A DNA stretch of 64,000 nucleotides from Fimbriimonadales bacterium (GTDB lineage Bacteria; Armatimonadota; Fimbriimonadia; Fimbriimonadales; GBS-DC): assembly GCA_025998675.1 (NCBI GenBank), contig AP024673.1, positions 1,453,221-1,517,220 on the forward strand. The letters are read 5' to 3'. Below the pieces are notes generated by a model. That model made no database searches. It was not told where the DNA came from and was given only the letters and a program-made list of their open reading frames with translations. Positions 52,670-60,310 of the stretch are shown here, one piece after another. Each line of letters opens with the position of its first letter. Position 1 is the stretch's first letter. The position numbers and the translations under genes were made by a program.

Positions 52670-53308
52670 TCACTTGATGAGCATCACGCCGAACAGGATT
52701 GCCCACAGCGCGCCCAGAAAGTGCCAGTAAATCGCGCCCAGCTCCACCGATTGCGCGTTCACACGGCGCGCGACCTGCGCCTGATAGAGCAGGATCCCCA
52801 CGAACACGAGACCGCCCAGCAGGTGCAGTCCGTGAATCGCGCTGATGACATAGAACATCGCTGTGAAGAAGTGCGCGGGCGCGCCCTGCAACTGGCGGGC
52901 AATCTCGCCCCAGCTGCCCAGCTGCAACGCTAGAAACACCGCGCCGAGCATCAGCGTAAACAGCATGCCGCGCCAGACGCCGCGCAGATTGTCGGCGCGT
53001 GCGGCGTTCAACGCCATCTGGCAGGGAATGCTGCTCAGCAGAATCAGCGCGGTGCTGAACCACGCGAGCTTGGGCATCTGGAAAGCGAATTCGGCGCGAA
53101 CGGGCGTGCGCAACAGATACAGCACCGCCAGCGCGCCGAACATCGTCGTGAGCGCGCCCAGAAAGATATACAGCCCCAGTCGCGCCGCCTGAAAGCGGTC
53201 GAACGGTTGCTCGTGCCCCTCGCCGTCGCCGCCGCGATAGCGCGGGGGCACATTGCCCTCGCCAACCCCACGCCCATACGGACGCGGAGGCGTCTTCAGT
53301 TTCGTCAT
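52670..53308 (-). CDS. coxC: Cytochrome c oxidase subunit III
   Basis: 212 residues. A Pro/Gly-rich N-terminus of about 40 residues is followed by five hydrophobic helices. The conserved HFFTAMFYVISAIHGLHLLGG and IYWHFLGALWAILF blocks are those of subunit III. It stabilises proton pumping of heme-copper oxidase. It lies 9 bases after ctaB. Confidence 0.92.
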   Translation of the reverse strand: MTKLKTPPRPYGRGVGEGNVPPRYRGGDGEGHEQPFDRFQAARLGLYIFLGALTTMFGALAVLYLLRTPVRAEFAFQMPKLAWFSTALILLSSIPCQMALNAARADNLRGVWRGMLFTLMLGAVFLALQLGSWGEIARQLQGAPAHFFTAMFYVISAIHGLHLLGGLVFVGILLYQAQVARRVNAQSVELGAIYWHFLGALWAILFGVMLIK

Positions 53309-53317
53309 AGCGTCCTC

Positions 53318-54223
53318 CTACAGGGTGAGAATCATCCAGATGAGCAGCAACGGCAGGTACAGCACGGAACTGCGCAGCACGCTCCGCGCCCCCTGCGCTG
53401 GGTCCTGCGCGCGCACAAAGTGCAGCGCCGCGCGCAGCGTCCAGTAGCCCAGCGTGAGCGCGCCCAGCAGATAGAGCCAGCCATGCGTAATCAGCGGCGC
53501 GAACATCAGGCTGATGGCGACCATCGCCAGCGTGTACCAGAGTGAGAGTCGCGCTGTCGCCGCCGCGCTGGCGTCGGGATACGGCAACATGCGGAACCCT
53601 GCCCGCGCGTAGTCGTCGCGATAGAGCCACGCAATCGCCCAGAAGTGCGGGAACTGCCACACAAACTGCAACGCGAACAGCAGCCACGCCTCCAGCGAGA
53701 AGCCGCCCTGCGCCGCGACCCAGCCCGCCATCGGCGGAATGGCGCCCGGGATGGCACCAATCGCCGTGCTGAAGTGCGTGCGCGGCTTGAGCGGCGTGTA
53801 CGCGAACGCATACAGCAGGATCGAGAGCGCCCCCAGCCAAGCGACCGCCGCATTCACCCAGAGCGCGAGCGTCAGCACGCCCAGCACACCCCACAATACG
53901 CCCACCACCCAGCCCTCCATCGGCGCGAGCAAGCCCGACGGAATCGGGCGCAGCGCGGTGCGGGGCATCTGCGCGTCGCGCCGCCACTCAATCGCCTGAT
54001 TGAGCGCGTTCGCCGAGGCAATCACCAGCCACGAACCAATCAGCGTCGCCGCAATCAACCCGCCCTGCAGCGCCTGACCCCAGCCCCCCAACGCCAGTCC
54101 CGCAACCGTCGTGAGCCAGACCAACAGCGTCACGCGCGGTTTGCTCAATAGCCAGTACGCACGCAGCTTCACCATAGAAGACCCCGAAAGAGGCGCGCTC
54201 GCCGAACGCAGGGCGGTTTTCAT
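53318..54223 (-). CDS. ctaB: Protoheme IX farnesyltransferase
   Basis: 301 residues, UbiA prenyltransferase with about nine helices. The prenyl-diphosphate site NALNQAIEWRRDAQMPRTAL is N-x3-Q/D-type and the second acidic loop is YRDDYARAG. It converts protoheme to heme O for the oxidase. ATG 54223 has TACAAT 8 bases upstream with no SD. First gene of ctaB-coxC-sco. Confidence 0.94.
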   Translation of the reverse strand: MKTALRSASAPLSGSSMVKLRAYWLLSKPRVTLLVWLTTVAGLALGGWGQALQGGLIAATLIGSWLVIASANALNQAIEWRRDAQMPRTALRPIPSGLLAPMEGWVVGVLWGVLGVLTLALWVNAAVAWLGALSILLYAFAYTPLKPRTHFSTAIGAIPGAIPPMAGWVAAQGGFSLEAWLLFALQFVWQFPHFWAIAWLYRDDYARAGFRMLPYPDASAAATARLSLWYTLAMVAISLMFAPLITHGWLYLLGALTLGYWTLRAALHFVRAQDPAQGARSVLRSSVLYLPLLLIWMILTL

Positions 54224-54231
54224 GCCAGCCA

Positions 54232-54237
54232 ATTGTA
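54232..54237 (-). promoter_or_regulatory. -10 element TACAAT of ctaB, leaderless promoter
   Basis: GGTACAAT on the minus strand ends 8 bases before ATG 54223; no SD site. Confidence 0.65.
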
Positions 54238-54402
54238 CCCTATCCGCACCCTCGAACGCAAGAGTCTGTGCTTTTTTTCACAAGCGAACCGTTGAAGGCG
54301 GGGGCGTTCATGAAAGCGCTCCGAGCGAATACGCTGTATCTGATTAATCGGCGCGGCTGGCTTCCTAAACACAGGTCAGCGTCGTTGTGAGTACCTGCAC
54401 TC

Positions 54403-54443
54403 CTCCGTAAGTTTCCCTCGCTTGCGGAGGGAAACTTACGGAG
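54403..54443. terminator. Perfect 17-bp stem hairpin downstream of the PqaA-like gene
   Basis: CTCCGTAAGTTTCCCTC (54403-54419) pairs perfectly with 54427-54443 around a 7-base loop, 27 bases beyond the stop at 54470 (minus). No U run follows. The rest of 54238-54469 holds nothing I can support, apart from a weak TIR-like block near 54341-54356. Confidence 0.6.
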
Positions 54444-54469
54444 AGAAACATTTCACCGAAACGGTTGGC

Positions 54470-55741
54470 TTACTTCGGCACAATCACAGGCACGGTACAG
54501 AGCGAGAAGTTGCCCGTCTCGGCGCGGTAGGTGACCTCCGCGAACAGCGCGAGGTTGTGCCCACGGCGCGGAATGCGGGCGACCCACGCATCGCCCTCCC
54601 TTCGGGCGCGCACAGGCTCCCACCGCGCAGGGCGGAAGTCTTTGTCGTTCGCGCGGCGGGCGACCCACACCTCGACAATCTCAGGCTCACTGTCGCTGCG
54701 CACACGGAAGACCACCTCGTCGCCTGCGAGGCTGTGCGTCGCGCTCAGGCGAGTCGGGAACTCCATCTTGCCGACGCTCATCAGGTAGAACGCGCACAGG
54801 CTGTTCACCACACGGTCGTAGTCGCCCAGTCCGTGCCCGCCGTTGGGCACATAGAGCGCGTACTTGCGCTTGCTCGGCAGGTCGTCGAAGTAGAACCGCG
54901 CGGCGTCCGTCGCCCAGTAGGGGTCGTTCGCGCCGTTGATTATCAGAATCGGCATCGTGTAGCGCGCACGATAGGAGTAGGGGTCTACCCAGCTCACCAG
55001 TTGCCTGCCGCGCTCGGTGAGCATCTTCTCCATCAGCCCGCGCTCGTAATATTCCGAAATCTGCTGGCTGTAGCGCCCCCAGAGTTCGAGCTGGTGCGGC
55101 ATCTGCTTGAAAAAGTTCAGGTTGTCGAACACCATCGGGGCAATTGCGCGCACGCGGTTATCGACGGCGGCGGTCAGCCATGTCGTCCAGCCGCGCTTCG
55201 ACGCGCCCGTGACCAGAAAGTCCTTGATGTCCAGCCGCCACTCCTGTTTCGCAAACGCCTGCACAGCGTCCATCGCGCGCACGGCGGATTTGACCATCGG
55301 GAACAGCAGCGGCCAGGTCGCGTCGCCCGTCTCCCAGAACTGCACATAGGTGTGCGCAATCAGGTTGTCTTCCACGAGGTCGGGGCGGATCAGGGGCTGA
55401 TTGGGCACATCGTGCAGCACGACGCCAATCGCGCCGACGCGCTCCACGGCGCGGGCGATAATCTGCAGTTCGCTGCGCCCGTCGCCGCTGCCCGTGATGT
55501 AGAGAATTGCGGTGTCCGTGTATTTCAGCTCGTTCGGCTTCACGATGCGCACGCGATGACGCCATGTGAACTCGCGCCACTGCTGCGAGACCACCGTCAG
55601 CTCCACAAACTGGCTATTGCCGATTTTCGATTCGAGGCTCTTCGTCCACTCGAACGGCGACGGCGCGCGCACATAGCTTGTCAGGTCTGCCCGTGCGCTT
55701 GCCAGCAAAACCACGCTCAGGAGTATCCAGTTAATTTTCAT
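54470..55741 (-). CDS. Secreted PhoPQ-activated pathogenicity-related (PqaA-like) protein
   Basis: 423 residues: signal peptide (1-18), then an alpha/beta-hydrolase-like domain with nucleophile-type LVTGASKRGWTTWL, DPYSYRARYTMPILIINGANDPYW (split by the Asp region) and NGGHGL near the His position. Family PF10142, of uncertain activity, known from PqaA of Salmonella. SD AGGAGGTGG precedes ATG 55741. Here it is probably an environmental esterase or peptidase and not a virulence factor. Confidence 0.85.
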   Translation of the reverse strand: MKINWILLSVVLLASARADLTSYVRAPSPFEWTKSLESKIGNSQFVELTVVSQQWREFTWRHRVRIVKPNELKYTDTAILYITGSGDGRSELQIIARAVERVGAIGVVLHDVPNQPLIRPDLVEDNLIAHTYVQFWETGDATWPLLFPMVKSAVRAMDAVQAFAKQEWRLDIKDFLVTGASKRGWTTWLTAAVDNRVRAIAPMVFDNLNFFKQMPHQLELWGRYSQQISEYYERGLMEKMLTERGRQLVSWVDPYSYRARYTMPILIINGANDPYWATDAARFYFDDLPSKRKYALYVPNGGHGLGDYDRVVNSLCAFYLMSVGKMEFPTRLSATHSLAGDEVVFRVRSDSEPEIVEVWVARRANDKDFRPARWEPVRARREGDAWVARIPRRGHNLALFAEVTYRAETGNFSLCTVPVIVPK

Positions 55742-55756
55742 AATCCACCTCCTCCT

Positions 55757-55784
55757 ATGGTGTGCGGAAGCGTTGACTTCCGCC
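55757..55784 (+). repeat. Degenerate partial double-hairpin repeat
   Basis: GTGCGGAAGCGTTGACTTCCGC matches only the GGAAGC hairpin half of the family. It lies just upstream of the PqaA-like start. Confidence 0.55.
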
Positions 55785-55788
55785 CTAC

Positions 55789-55822
55789 TTATACTATCGG
55801 CGCGGCGAATTTCGTAAATGCC
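55789..55822 (+). repeat. Solitary TIR-type end next to the transposase
   Basis: Matches the terminal repeats of elements 1-4 (ATACTATCGGCGCGGCGAAT, then TTCGTAAAT). The following 45 bases nearly repeat 31563-31611. No partner end is found beyond the transposase. Confidence 0.6.
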
Positions 55823-55868
55823 TCGCGCGCACCTGCAGAGGCATACTGTTGCCCGCGCCCCGCTACTA

Positions 55869-55926
55869 TGGAGTGCTGAAGCGTCAGCTTCAGCATAGCG
55901 CGGAAGCGGAGCTTCCGCGACTGCCT
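55869..55926 (+). repeat. Double-hairpin repeat, copy C (left flank of RAYT)
   Basis: TGGAGTGC start, CTGAAGC..GCTTCAG and GCGGAAGC..GCTTCCGC hairpins. The right end is decayed (GCGACTGCC in place of GCACTCCA). It ends 23 bases before the transposase stop. Confidence 0.8.
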
Positions 55927-55949
55927 CTTTTTGACGCGCATCGCCTCCG

Positions 55950-56495
55950 TCAAACCTCTGGAACACGAACTCTATCATATGGTATCGTCGCCAGCACGCG
56001 CTGAAGCTCCGAAGGCGCGTGCGCCTTGAACCATGCAGCCGAACAGAAAGGGTAATCTTCCGCTTGTTTTACCAACCCATGGCGTACAGGATTGTTGTTT
56101 ACATAGTTCAACCGCGCAAGATAGCTTTTCTCATAGGTCAAGCAGGTGTCCCAATATTCGTACCATACTTTACGCCGATGTGCCTCATCCATAGAATTCA
56201 CTACCACAGCTGTCTTGGCATGCAGGCGCTGTATTAATCGGTTCAGAGAAGTCCCATTGGCGGGCGATTGTACGATGATATGATAATGATTGGAAAATAG
56301 CGCCCAAGCATGCAGCTCCCACCCATACCGACGCACTGTTTCGAAAAGCGACTCTTGCAGGATATGAAGCTTCGCAGGGGTGTTGAACAAGTGCTGTTTG
56401 TGTAGCGTAGACGCCGTCACGATGTATAAACTGTTCGGTACGAAGTAATGTTTCGGCGCGTGATGCCATCCACGAGTCTCTACCTGTTCTCCCAT
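55950..56495 (-). CDS. REP-associated tyrosine transposase (RAYT, Y1 HUH family)
   Basis: 181 residues, usual length for the family. The HUH motif is HYH (His70, His72 in SNHYHIIVQ). The catalytic Tyr candidate is Tyr131 in LNYVNNNPVRHGLV, and EDYPFCSAAWF is the typical end block. RAYTs bind and nick single-stranded REP hairpins and are held to spread them. Copies C and D of the double-hairpin repeat flank this gene, the layout of a REPtron. ATG 56495 is preferred; frames further upstream run through the repeat. Base composition is less GC-rich than neighbours, a sign of transfer. Confidence 0.92.
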   Translation of the reverse strand: MGEQVETRGWHHAPKHYFVPNSLYIVTASTLHKQHLFNTPAKLHILQESLFETVRRYGWELHAWALFSNHYHIIVQSPANGTSLNRLIQRLHAKTAVVVNSMDEAHRRKVWYEYWDTCLTYEKSYLARLNYVNNNPVRHGLVKQAEDYPFCSAAWFKAHAPSELQRVLATIPYDRVRVPEV

Positions 56496-56578
56496 CGAGT
56501 CTCCCTCTGCTGATGCACTCCGGTGCGGTTGCAGCAAGTTTTCAACAGCCTGATATCTGCGCGTGTGCGCAGACGCAT

Positions 56579-56707
56579 AATTTTGGAGTGCAGAAGCGGG
56601 AGCTTCAGCATGCGGAAGCTCCGCTTCCGCACTCCATACAAACGACGCTTCGCTTGTGTGGCGTCGTCGTAGCGCCGCGTTGCTCAACGCATCTGCACTC
56701 CAAAATT
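56579..56707. repeat. 129-bp unit with 16-bp perfect inverted ends around copy D
   Basis: AATTTTGGAGTGCAGA (56579-56594) is exactly inverted at 56692-56707. Inside lie copy D and a further 55 bases (GACGCTTCGC..GCGTCG). It lies between RAYT and rfaE2. Confidence 0.75.
56584..56636 (+). repeat. Double-hairpin repeat, copy D (right flank of RAYT)
   Basis: TGGAGTGC and GCACTCCA ends with both hairpins intact. The flank CATACAAACGACGCTTCGC is shared with the copy at 63938 and, inverted, with 58110-58130. Confidence 0.85.
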
Positions 56708-56711
56708 TACC

Positions 56712-57194
56712 TTACCGCGCCTTAATCGCTTCGACGAGTTGGGTGGTCGATTGTTCCGCTTCCAGCGGCAGGATGACCACGAACCCGCCCTGCTCGATGA
56801 CCGCTTCCGATTCGGGCAGGTCTTGCTCGGTGTAGTCGCCGCCTTTGGCGTAGTAGGCGGGCTGCACGAGTTGCGCCAGCTCGACCGCCGTCGTCTGCGG
56901 GAAGATGACCACATAATCGACGCACTCCAGCCCTGCGACGAGTTCGGCGCGTTCGGCGTCGGGGCGGTAGGGGCGCGGCTCGCCTTTGAGCTGGCGCACC
57001 GACTCGTCGCTGTTGACGCCCACCACCAGCAGGTCGCCCAGCGCGCGCGCCGCCTGCAGGTAGCGCAAGTGCCCTACATGCAACAGGTCGAAGCAGCCGT
57101 TGGTCAGCACGACCTGTTTGCCTGCCTCGCGCCACTGCGCCGCCAGCTGCGCGAGCGCGTCCCACGATAGAATCTTGCTCTCAGCGCGTCGCAT
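56712..57194 (-). CDS. rfaE2: D-glycero-beta-D-manno-heptose 1-phosphate adenylyltransferase
   Basis: 160 residues, nucleotidyltransferase with VLTNGCFDLLHVGHLRYLQ (HxGH motif), VGVNSDESVRQLKG and YYAKGGDYTEQDLPE. It makes ADP-heptose for lipopolysaccharide or glycoprotein, here as the separate C-terminal half of HldE. The start overlaps the end of the glutaminyl cyclase gene by 14 bases. The presence of heptose synthesis fits a diderm envelope. Confidence 0.9.
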   Translation of the reverse strand: MRRAESKILSWDALAQLAAQWREAGKQVVLTNGCFDLLHVGHLRYLQAARALGDLLVVGVNSDESVRQLKGEPRPYRPDAERAELVAGLECVDYVVIFPQTTAVELAQLVQPAYYAKGGDYTEQDLPESEAVIEQGGFVVILPLEAEQSTTQLVEAIKAR

Positions 57195-58068
57195 CGTCTT
57201 TCTCGGCGGCGGCAGTGCGCGGCGGGATCAGTTCAATCTCAAACAGCTTGTCCCAGTTCTTGCCTGTTACGAAGATGCGCTTGTTCTGGCGGTCGTAGGC
57301 GATGCCGTTCATCACCGCCTCGATGTCGCGGTCTTTGACGGGCAGCCCCTCCATGTCCACCCACGCCTTCACGATGCCCGTGCTGGGGTCGATTCGGGCG
57401 ATAATGTCGCTGTACCAGATGTTCGCCCAGATTTCGCCCTCGATATATTCCAGCTCGTTGAGGTTTTTGACGGGCTTGCCCTGCGCGCGGACAGTAATCG
57501 TGCGCACTTCGGCGAAGGTGTCGGGGTCGCGGAAGGTGATGGTCTCGGAGCCGTCGCTCATAATCAGGTGCTTGCCGTCGTTGGTCAGTCCCCAGCCCTC
57601 GCCAGAGTAGCGGAACTGGGTGAGTTGTCGGAACGCGCGCCGATCGTACACGAAGCAGACACCGTTCTGCCATGTGAGCTGGTAGATTTTATCGCCCAGA
57701 ATCGTGATGCCCTCGCCGAAGTATTCGCTGGGCAGGCGGTGGATTTGTGCGACGCGCCCCGTGCGCAGCTCCACCCGCCGCAACGACGACTTGCCGTTCA
57801 GCCCCGTGCCTTCGTACAGGTAGCCGTCGTGGAACTCCAGCCCCTGCGTGAACGCTTCGGGGTCGTGCGGGAAGGTGTTCACGATTTTGTAGCGATAGGT
57901 GGGGATTTCGGGTCCAGGCGTCGGCTCAGCGGCAGGCGGCGGCGAGGTCGGCGGGGGACTTGCCGCCGCGTTGGGCGTGCTGGCGTTGTTGGGCTGACAG
58001 GCGGCAAGGGCGAGGAGTAGGAAGCAGGTCAGCAGAGCGTGTACGAAGAGAAGAGTTTTGCCCTCTAA
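57181..58068 (-). CDS. Glutaminyl-peptide cyclotransferase (lipoprotein), start unclear
   Basis: Lipobox LALAAC with the modified Cys at 57997-57999, an Ala/Pro/Thr-rich linker, then the five-bladed beta-propeller of plant-type glutaminyl cyclases (DPEAFTQGLEF, YEGTGLNGKSSLRRV, GEGWGLTNDGKHLIMSDGS, LNELEYIEGEIWANIW). It cyclises N-terminal Gln to pyroglutamate. The signal peptide (GKTLLFVHALLTCFLLLAL) has no ATG, GTG or TTG ahead of it until 58353, beyond repeat copy E. The left boundary given is approximate. An unusual start codon or a damaged 5' end is possible. Confidence 0.75.
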   Translation of the reverse strand, partial: LEGKTLLFVHALLTCFLLLALAACQPNNASTPNAAASPPPTSPPPAAEPTPGPEIPTYRYKIVNTFPHDPEAFTQGLEFHDGYLYEGTGLNGKSSLRRVELRTGRVAQIHRLPSEYFGEGITILGDKIYQLTWQNGVCFVYDRRAFRQLTQFRYSGEGWGLTNDGKHLIMSDGSETITFRDPDTFAEVRTITVRAQGKPVKNLNELEYIEGEIWANIWYSDIIARIDPSTGIVKAWVDMEGLPVKDRDIEAVMNGIAYDRQNKRIFVTGKNWDKLFEIELIPPRTAAAEKDDATR

Positions 58069-58129
58069 TGTACCTTGACTGAGCGTCGCTGCGCTCTGGG
58101 TGCAGGGGGTGCGCGAAGCGGCGTCTGTA

Positions 58130-58182
58130 TGGAGTGCGGAAGCGGAGCTTCCGCATGCTGAAGCTCCTGCTTCAGCACTCCA
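58130..58182 (-). repeat. Double-hairpin repeat, copy E
   Basis: TGGAGTGC..GCACTCCA ends, GGAAGC hairpin first, GCTGAAGC hairpin second; right flank AAAGGACGCGCGTGTGCGCA shared with copy A. It sits just upstream of the glutaminyl cyclase 5' end. Confidence 0.85.
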
Positions 58183-58228
58183 AAGGACGCGCGTGTGCGC
58201 ACTTGCGAGCAGAGGGATAACACACAAG

Positions 58229-58313
58229 CCTCTCCCCTCGCCTGCCTGCGGGAGAGGGGGTGGGGGTGAGGGCTTGTACCAAGTCAGCCCCCCACCCCCC
58301 CGTAAACGGGGGG
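58229..58313. repeat. CCCTCACCCCC-type hairpin repeat plus G/C hairpin
   Basis: 58229-58274 is the inverted CCCTCACCCCC / CTCTCCC family. 58289-58313 is a separate hairpin, CCCCCCGTAAACGGGGGG. Both lie between divergent genes. The rest of 58069-58469 contains copy E and no supportable gene. Confidence 0.65.
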
Positions 58314-58469
58314 CATTTAAAAATCGCCTACCAACCGCCCAGCGTGTGCGCATAACGCCTGAATCATACCTCACAAGGCGACTGCCTGCAGGAACTTTTT
58401 GCGGCGGGGCGAATGAACGCGAATACGCCCGCGCGCGGGCGCATCGAGACACGGAGGTACAGGAGAGTA

Positions 58470-60137
58470 ATGGCTAATCAAGGCAACGGCGGACGCGAGC
58501 ATTGGGGTACACGGATTGGACTCGTGCTGGCGATGGCGGGCAACGCCATCGGGCTGGGCAACTTTTTGCGGTTCCCCGGTCAGGCGGCGGCGAACGGGGG
58601 CGGGGCGTTCCTGATTCCCTACTTCATCTGCCTGCTGCTGATGGCAATCCCGCTGATGTGGCTGGAGTGGGCGCAGGGACGCTACGGCGGCGTACGCGGG
58701 CACGGCACCACCCCCGCGATGTTCCAGCTGATGTGGCGACACCCCATCGCCAAGTATCTCGGCGTGCTGGGGCTGTTCATCCCGACGCTTATCCTGTTCT
58801 ACTACTCCTATCTGGGGTCATGGACGCTGGGCTACAGCATCAAGACGCTGCTGGGACAGACGCCACGGGTGGAGCAGAGCCAGCTGCATGAAGGCATGAC
58901 CGCCGACGAAATCTCCCAGACCGTGCTGGCGCCCTATGCGCAGTTTCTGGGGCAGTATTCGGGCGACACGGAGGAGGGCGTCTTTCTCAAGCCCGACCCG
59001 TTCACGCTGGGCGTGTTTGCGGTGGTCTACTTCATGACACTGTGGCTGATGGTGCGCGGTGTGTCGGGCGGAATTGAGCTGCTGGCGAAAATCGCGATGC
59101 CCCTGCTGTTCTTGCTGGCGATTGTGCTGATGATTCGCGTATTCACGCTGGGCAATCCCGTCTCGCAGGAGTACGGAGTGATGGATGGGATTGCGTTCCT
59201 GTGGGAGCCGAAGTGGTGGATTGAGCGCGATGGCAAAGAGGTGTTCGTGCTGCTGGACCCCAAGACATGGCTGGCGGCGGCGGGGCAGGTCTTCTTCTCG
59301 CTGAGTCTGGGCATGGGCGCAATTCAGTGCTATGCGTCGTACCTGCGGCGCAAGGACGATGTGACGCTCACGGGACTGTCGACGACGGCGTCCAACAGTT
59401 TCGCGGAGGTGGTGCTGGGCGCGTCGATTGCGCTGCCTGCAGCGTCGGCGTTCTTCGGCGTGGCGGCGGCGCAGGTCATCGCGGCGAAGGGCAGCTTCTA
59501 TCTGGGCTTCGTCTCGATGCCCGCCGTGTTCAGCTTCCTGCCTGCGGGCAACCTGCTGGGCTTTTTGTGGTTCCTGCTGCTGTTTTTCGCGGCGATGACC
59601 TCGGTGGTGGCGATGTGCCAGCCGATTATCGCCTTCCTCGAAGATGAGTTCGGCTTGACGCGCCAGCGGGCAGTCGCCGCTCTGGCAGTGCTCTGGCTGA
59701 TCGGCGTCCAGTTCGCGATCTGGATTAAAGGCGGCGTCGATGTGTACGATTTCTGGTCGGGCACTTTCGGACCGCCGCTGATGGCGCTGATTGAGGTGGT
59801 GATTCTGATGTGGATTTTCGGCGGCGATAAAATCTGGAAGGACATGCACGAGGGCGCGCTGCTGCGCGTGCCGCGCTTCTTCTACTTCTGCGCCAAATAT
59901 ATCACGCCGATTATCCTGGCAACCATTCTGGGCTTCTGGTACTGGGAAAATGTGATTCTGCCCTTCCAGGCAGGCGAGCTGGCGACACGCCCGATAGAAG
60001 CGGCAGGCTTGCAGGTCGGCTGGCATATCTGGATGATTCGCGGGTTCATTATCCTTGTGTTCCTGCTGCAGATTGCCGCCATCTGGTACGCATGGAATGT
60101 GCGCAAGAGCATGCAACGTGCGGAGGTGATCGAATGA
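58470..60137 (+). CDS. Neurotransmitter:sodium symporter family transporter (MetP-like)
   Basis: 555 residues, about 12 helices. The N-terminus has WGTRIGLVLAMAGNAIGLGN and FLRFPGQAAANGGGAFLIPY, the sodium and substrate site helices of the SNF/LeuT family. It imports an amino acid with Na+. It is followed by a 37-residue MetS-type subunit in an ATGA overlap, the arrangement known for the methionine/alanine importer MetPS. An SD-like GGAG precedes ATG 58470. Confidence 0.9.
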   Translation: MANQGNGGREHWGTRIGLVLAMAGNAIGLGNFLRFPGQAAANGGGAFLIPYFICLLLMAIPLMWLEWAQGRYGGVRGHGTTPAMFQLMWRHPIAKYLGVLGLFIPTLILFYYSYLGSWTLGYSIKTLLGQTPRVEQSQLHEGMTADEISQTVLAPYAQFLGQYSGDTEEGVFLKPDPFTLGVFAVVYFMTLWLMVRGVSGGIELLAKIAMPLLFLLAIVLMIRVFTLGNPVSQEYGVMDGIAFLWEPKWWIERDGKEVFVLLDPKTWLAAAGQVFFSLSLGMGAIQCYASYLRRKDDVTLTGLSTTASNSFAEVVLGASIALPAASAFFGVAAAQVIAAKGSFYLGFVSMPAVFSFLPAGNLLGFLWFLLLFFAAMTSVVAMCQPIIAFLEDEFGLTRQRAVAALAVLWLIGVQFAIWIKGGVDVYDFWSGTFGPPLMALIEVVILMWIFGGDKIWKDMHEGALLRVPRFFYFCAKYITPIILATILGFWYWENVILPFQAGELATRPIEAAGLQVGWHIWMIRGFIILVFLLQIAAIWYAWNVRKSMQRAEVIE

Positions 60138-60247
60138 GCCTGACAGGCTGGGTGTTTATGCTGAGCGCGTGGACTTTTTTCACCGCGCTGATTGTCTATT
60201 GCTACTATCGCATCCTGTTTGGCGGGGACAATCAGACCGCCGAGTAG
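60134..60247 (+). CDS. MetS-like small subunit of the NSS transporter
   Basis: 37 residues, [19 protein letters not shown] then [13 protein letters not shown]: one membrane helix and a short polar tail. The ATG overlaps the transporter TGA and has SD GGAGGTG inside the end of the transporter gene. Small subunits of this kind (MetS family) are needed for MetP-type transporters. Too short for usual gene-calling limits. Confidence 0.8.
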   Translation: MSLTGWVFMLSAWTFFTALIVYCYYRILFGGDNQTAE

Positions 60248-60249
60248 GG

Positions 60250-60255
60250 TATAAT
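60250..60255 (+). promoter_or_regulatory. -10 element TATAAT of rpmA
   Basis: GGTATAAT immediately after the metS-like stop. The predicted transcript has a leader of about 50 bases. Confidence 0.6.
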
Positions 60256-60264
60256 ACGGCGTGG

Positions 60265-60287
60265 GCGGGGCGGTCGCTCCGCCCCGC
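60265..60287 (+). promoter_or_regulatory. GC hairpin in the rpmA leader
   Basis: GCGGGGCGG (60265-60273) pairs perfectly with 60279-60287 around a 5-base loop, right at the predicted 5' end of the mRNA and 9 bases before the GAGGAGG region. It may stabilise the transcript or serve ribosomal-protein feedback. Confidence 0.5.
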
Positions 60288-60310
60288 GTATCACTGAGGA
60301 GGCGAATCGT

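Noticed and set aside
54341-54356. Fifth TIR element between ctaB and the PqaA-like gene
   Set aside because: Only GATTAATCGGCGCGGC resembles a TIR end. The rest does not align and no partner end is found.
55950-56687. Longer 245-codon form of the transposase reading through repeat copy D
   Set aside because: The extra 64 residues are translated repeat DNA. RAYT proteins begin near MGEQVETRGWHH, and an SD-like AGGGAG precedes that ATG.
58353-58452. Start of the glutaminyl cyclase at the far-upstream ATGs (58353 or 58452)
   Set aside because: These would add about 100 or more residues translated from repeat copy E and the CCCTCACCCCC hairpin, ahead of an otherwise normal lipoprotein signal peptide.
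60256-60310. Riboswitch in the rpmA leader
   Set aside because: The leader is too short and holds only one simple hairpin; no known aptamer pattern is seen.
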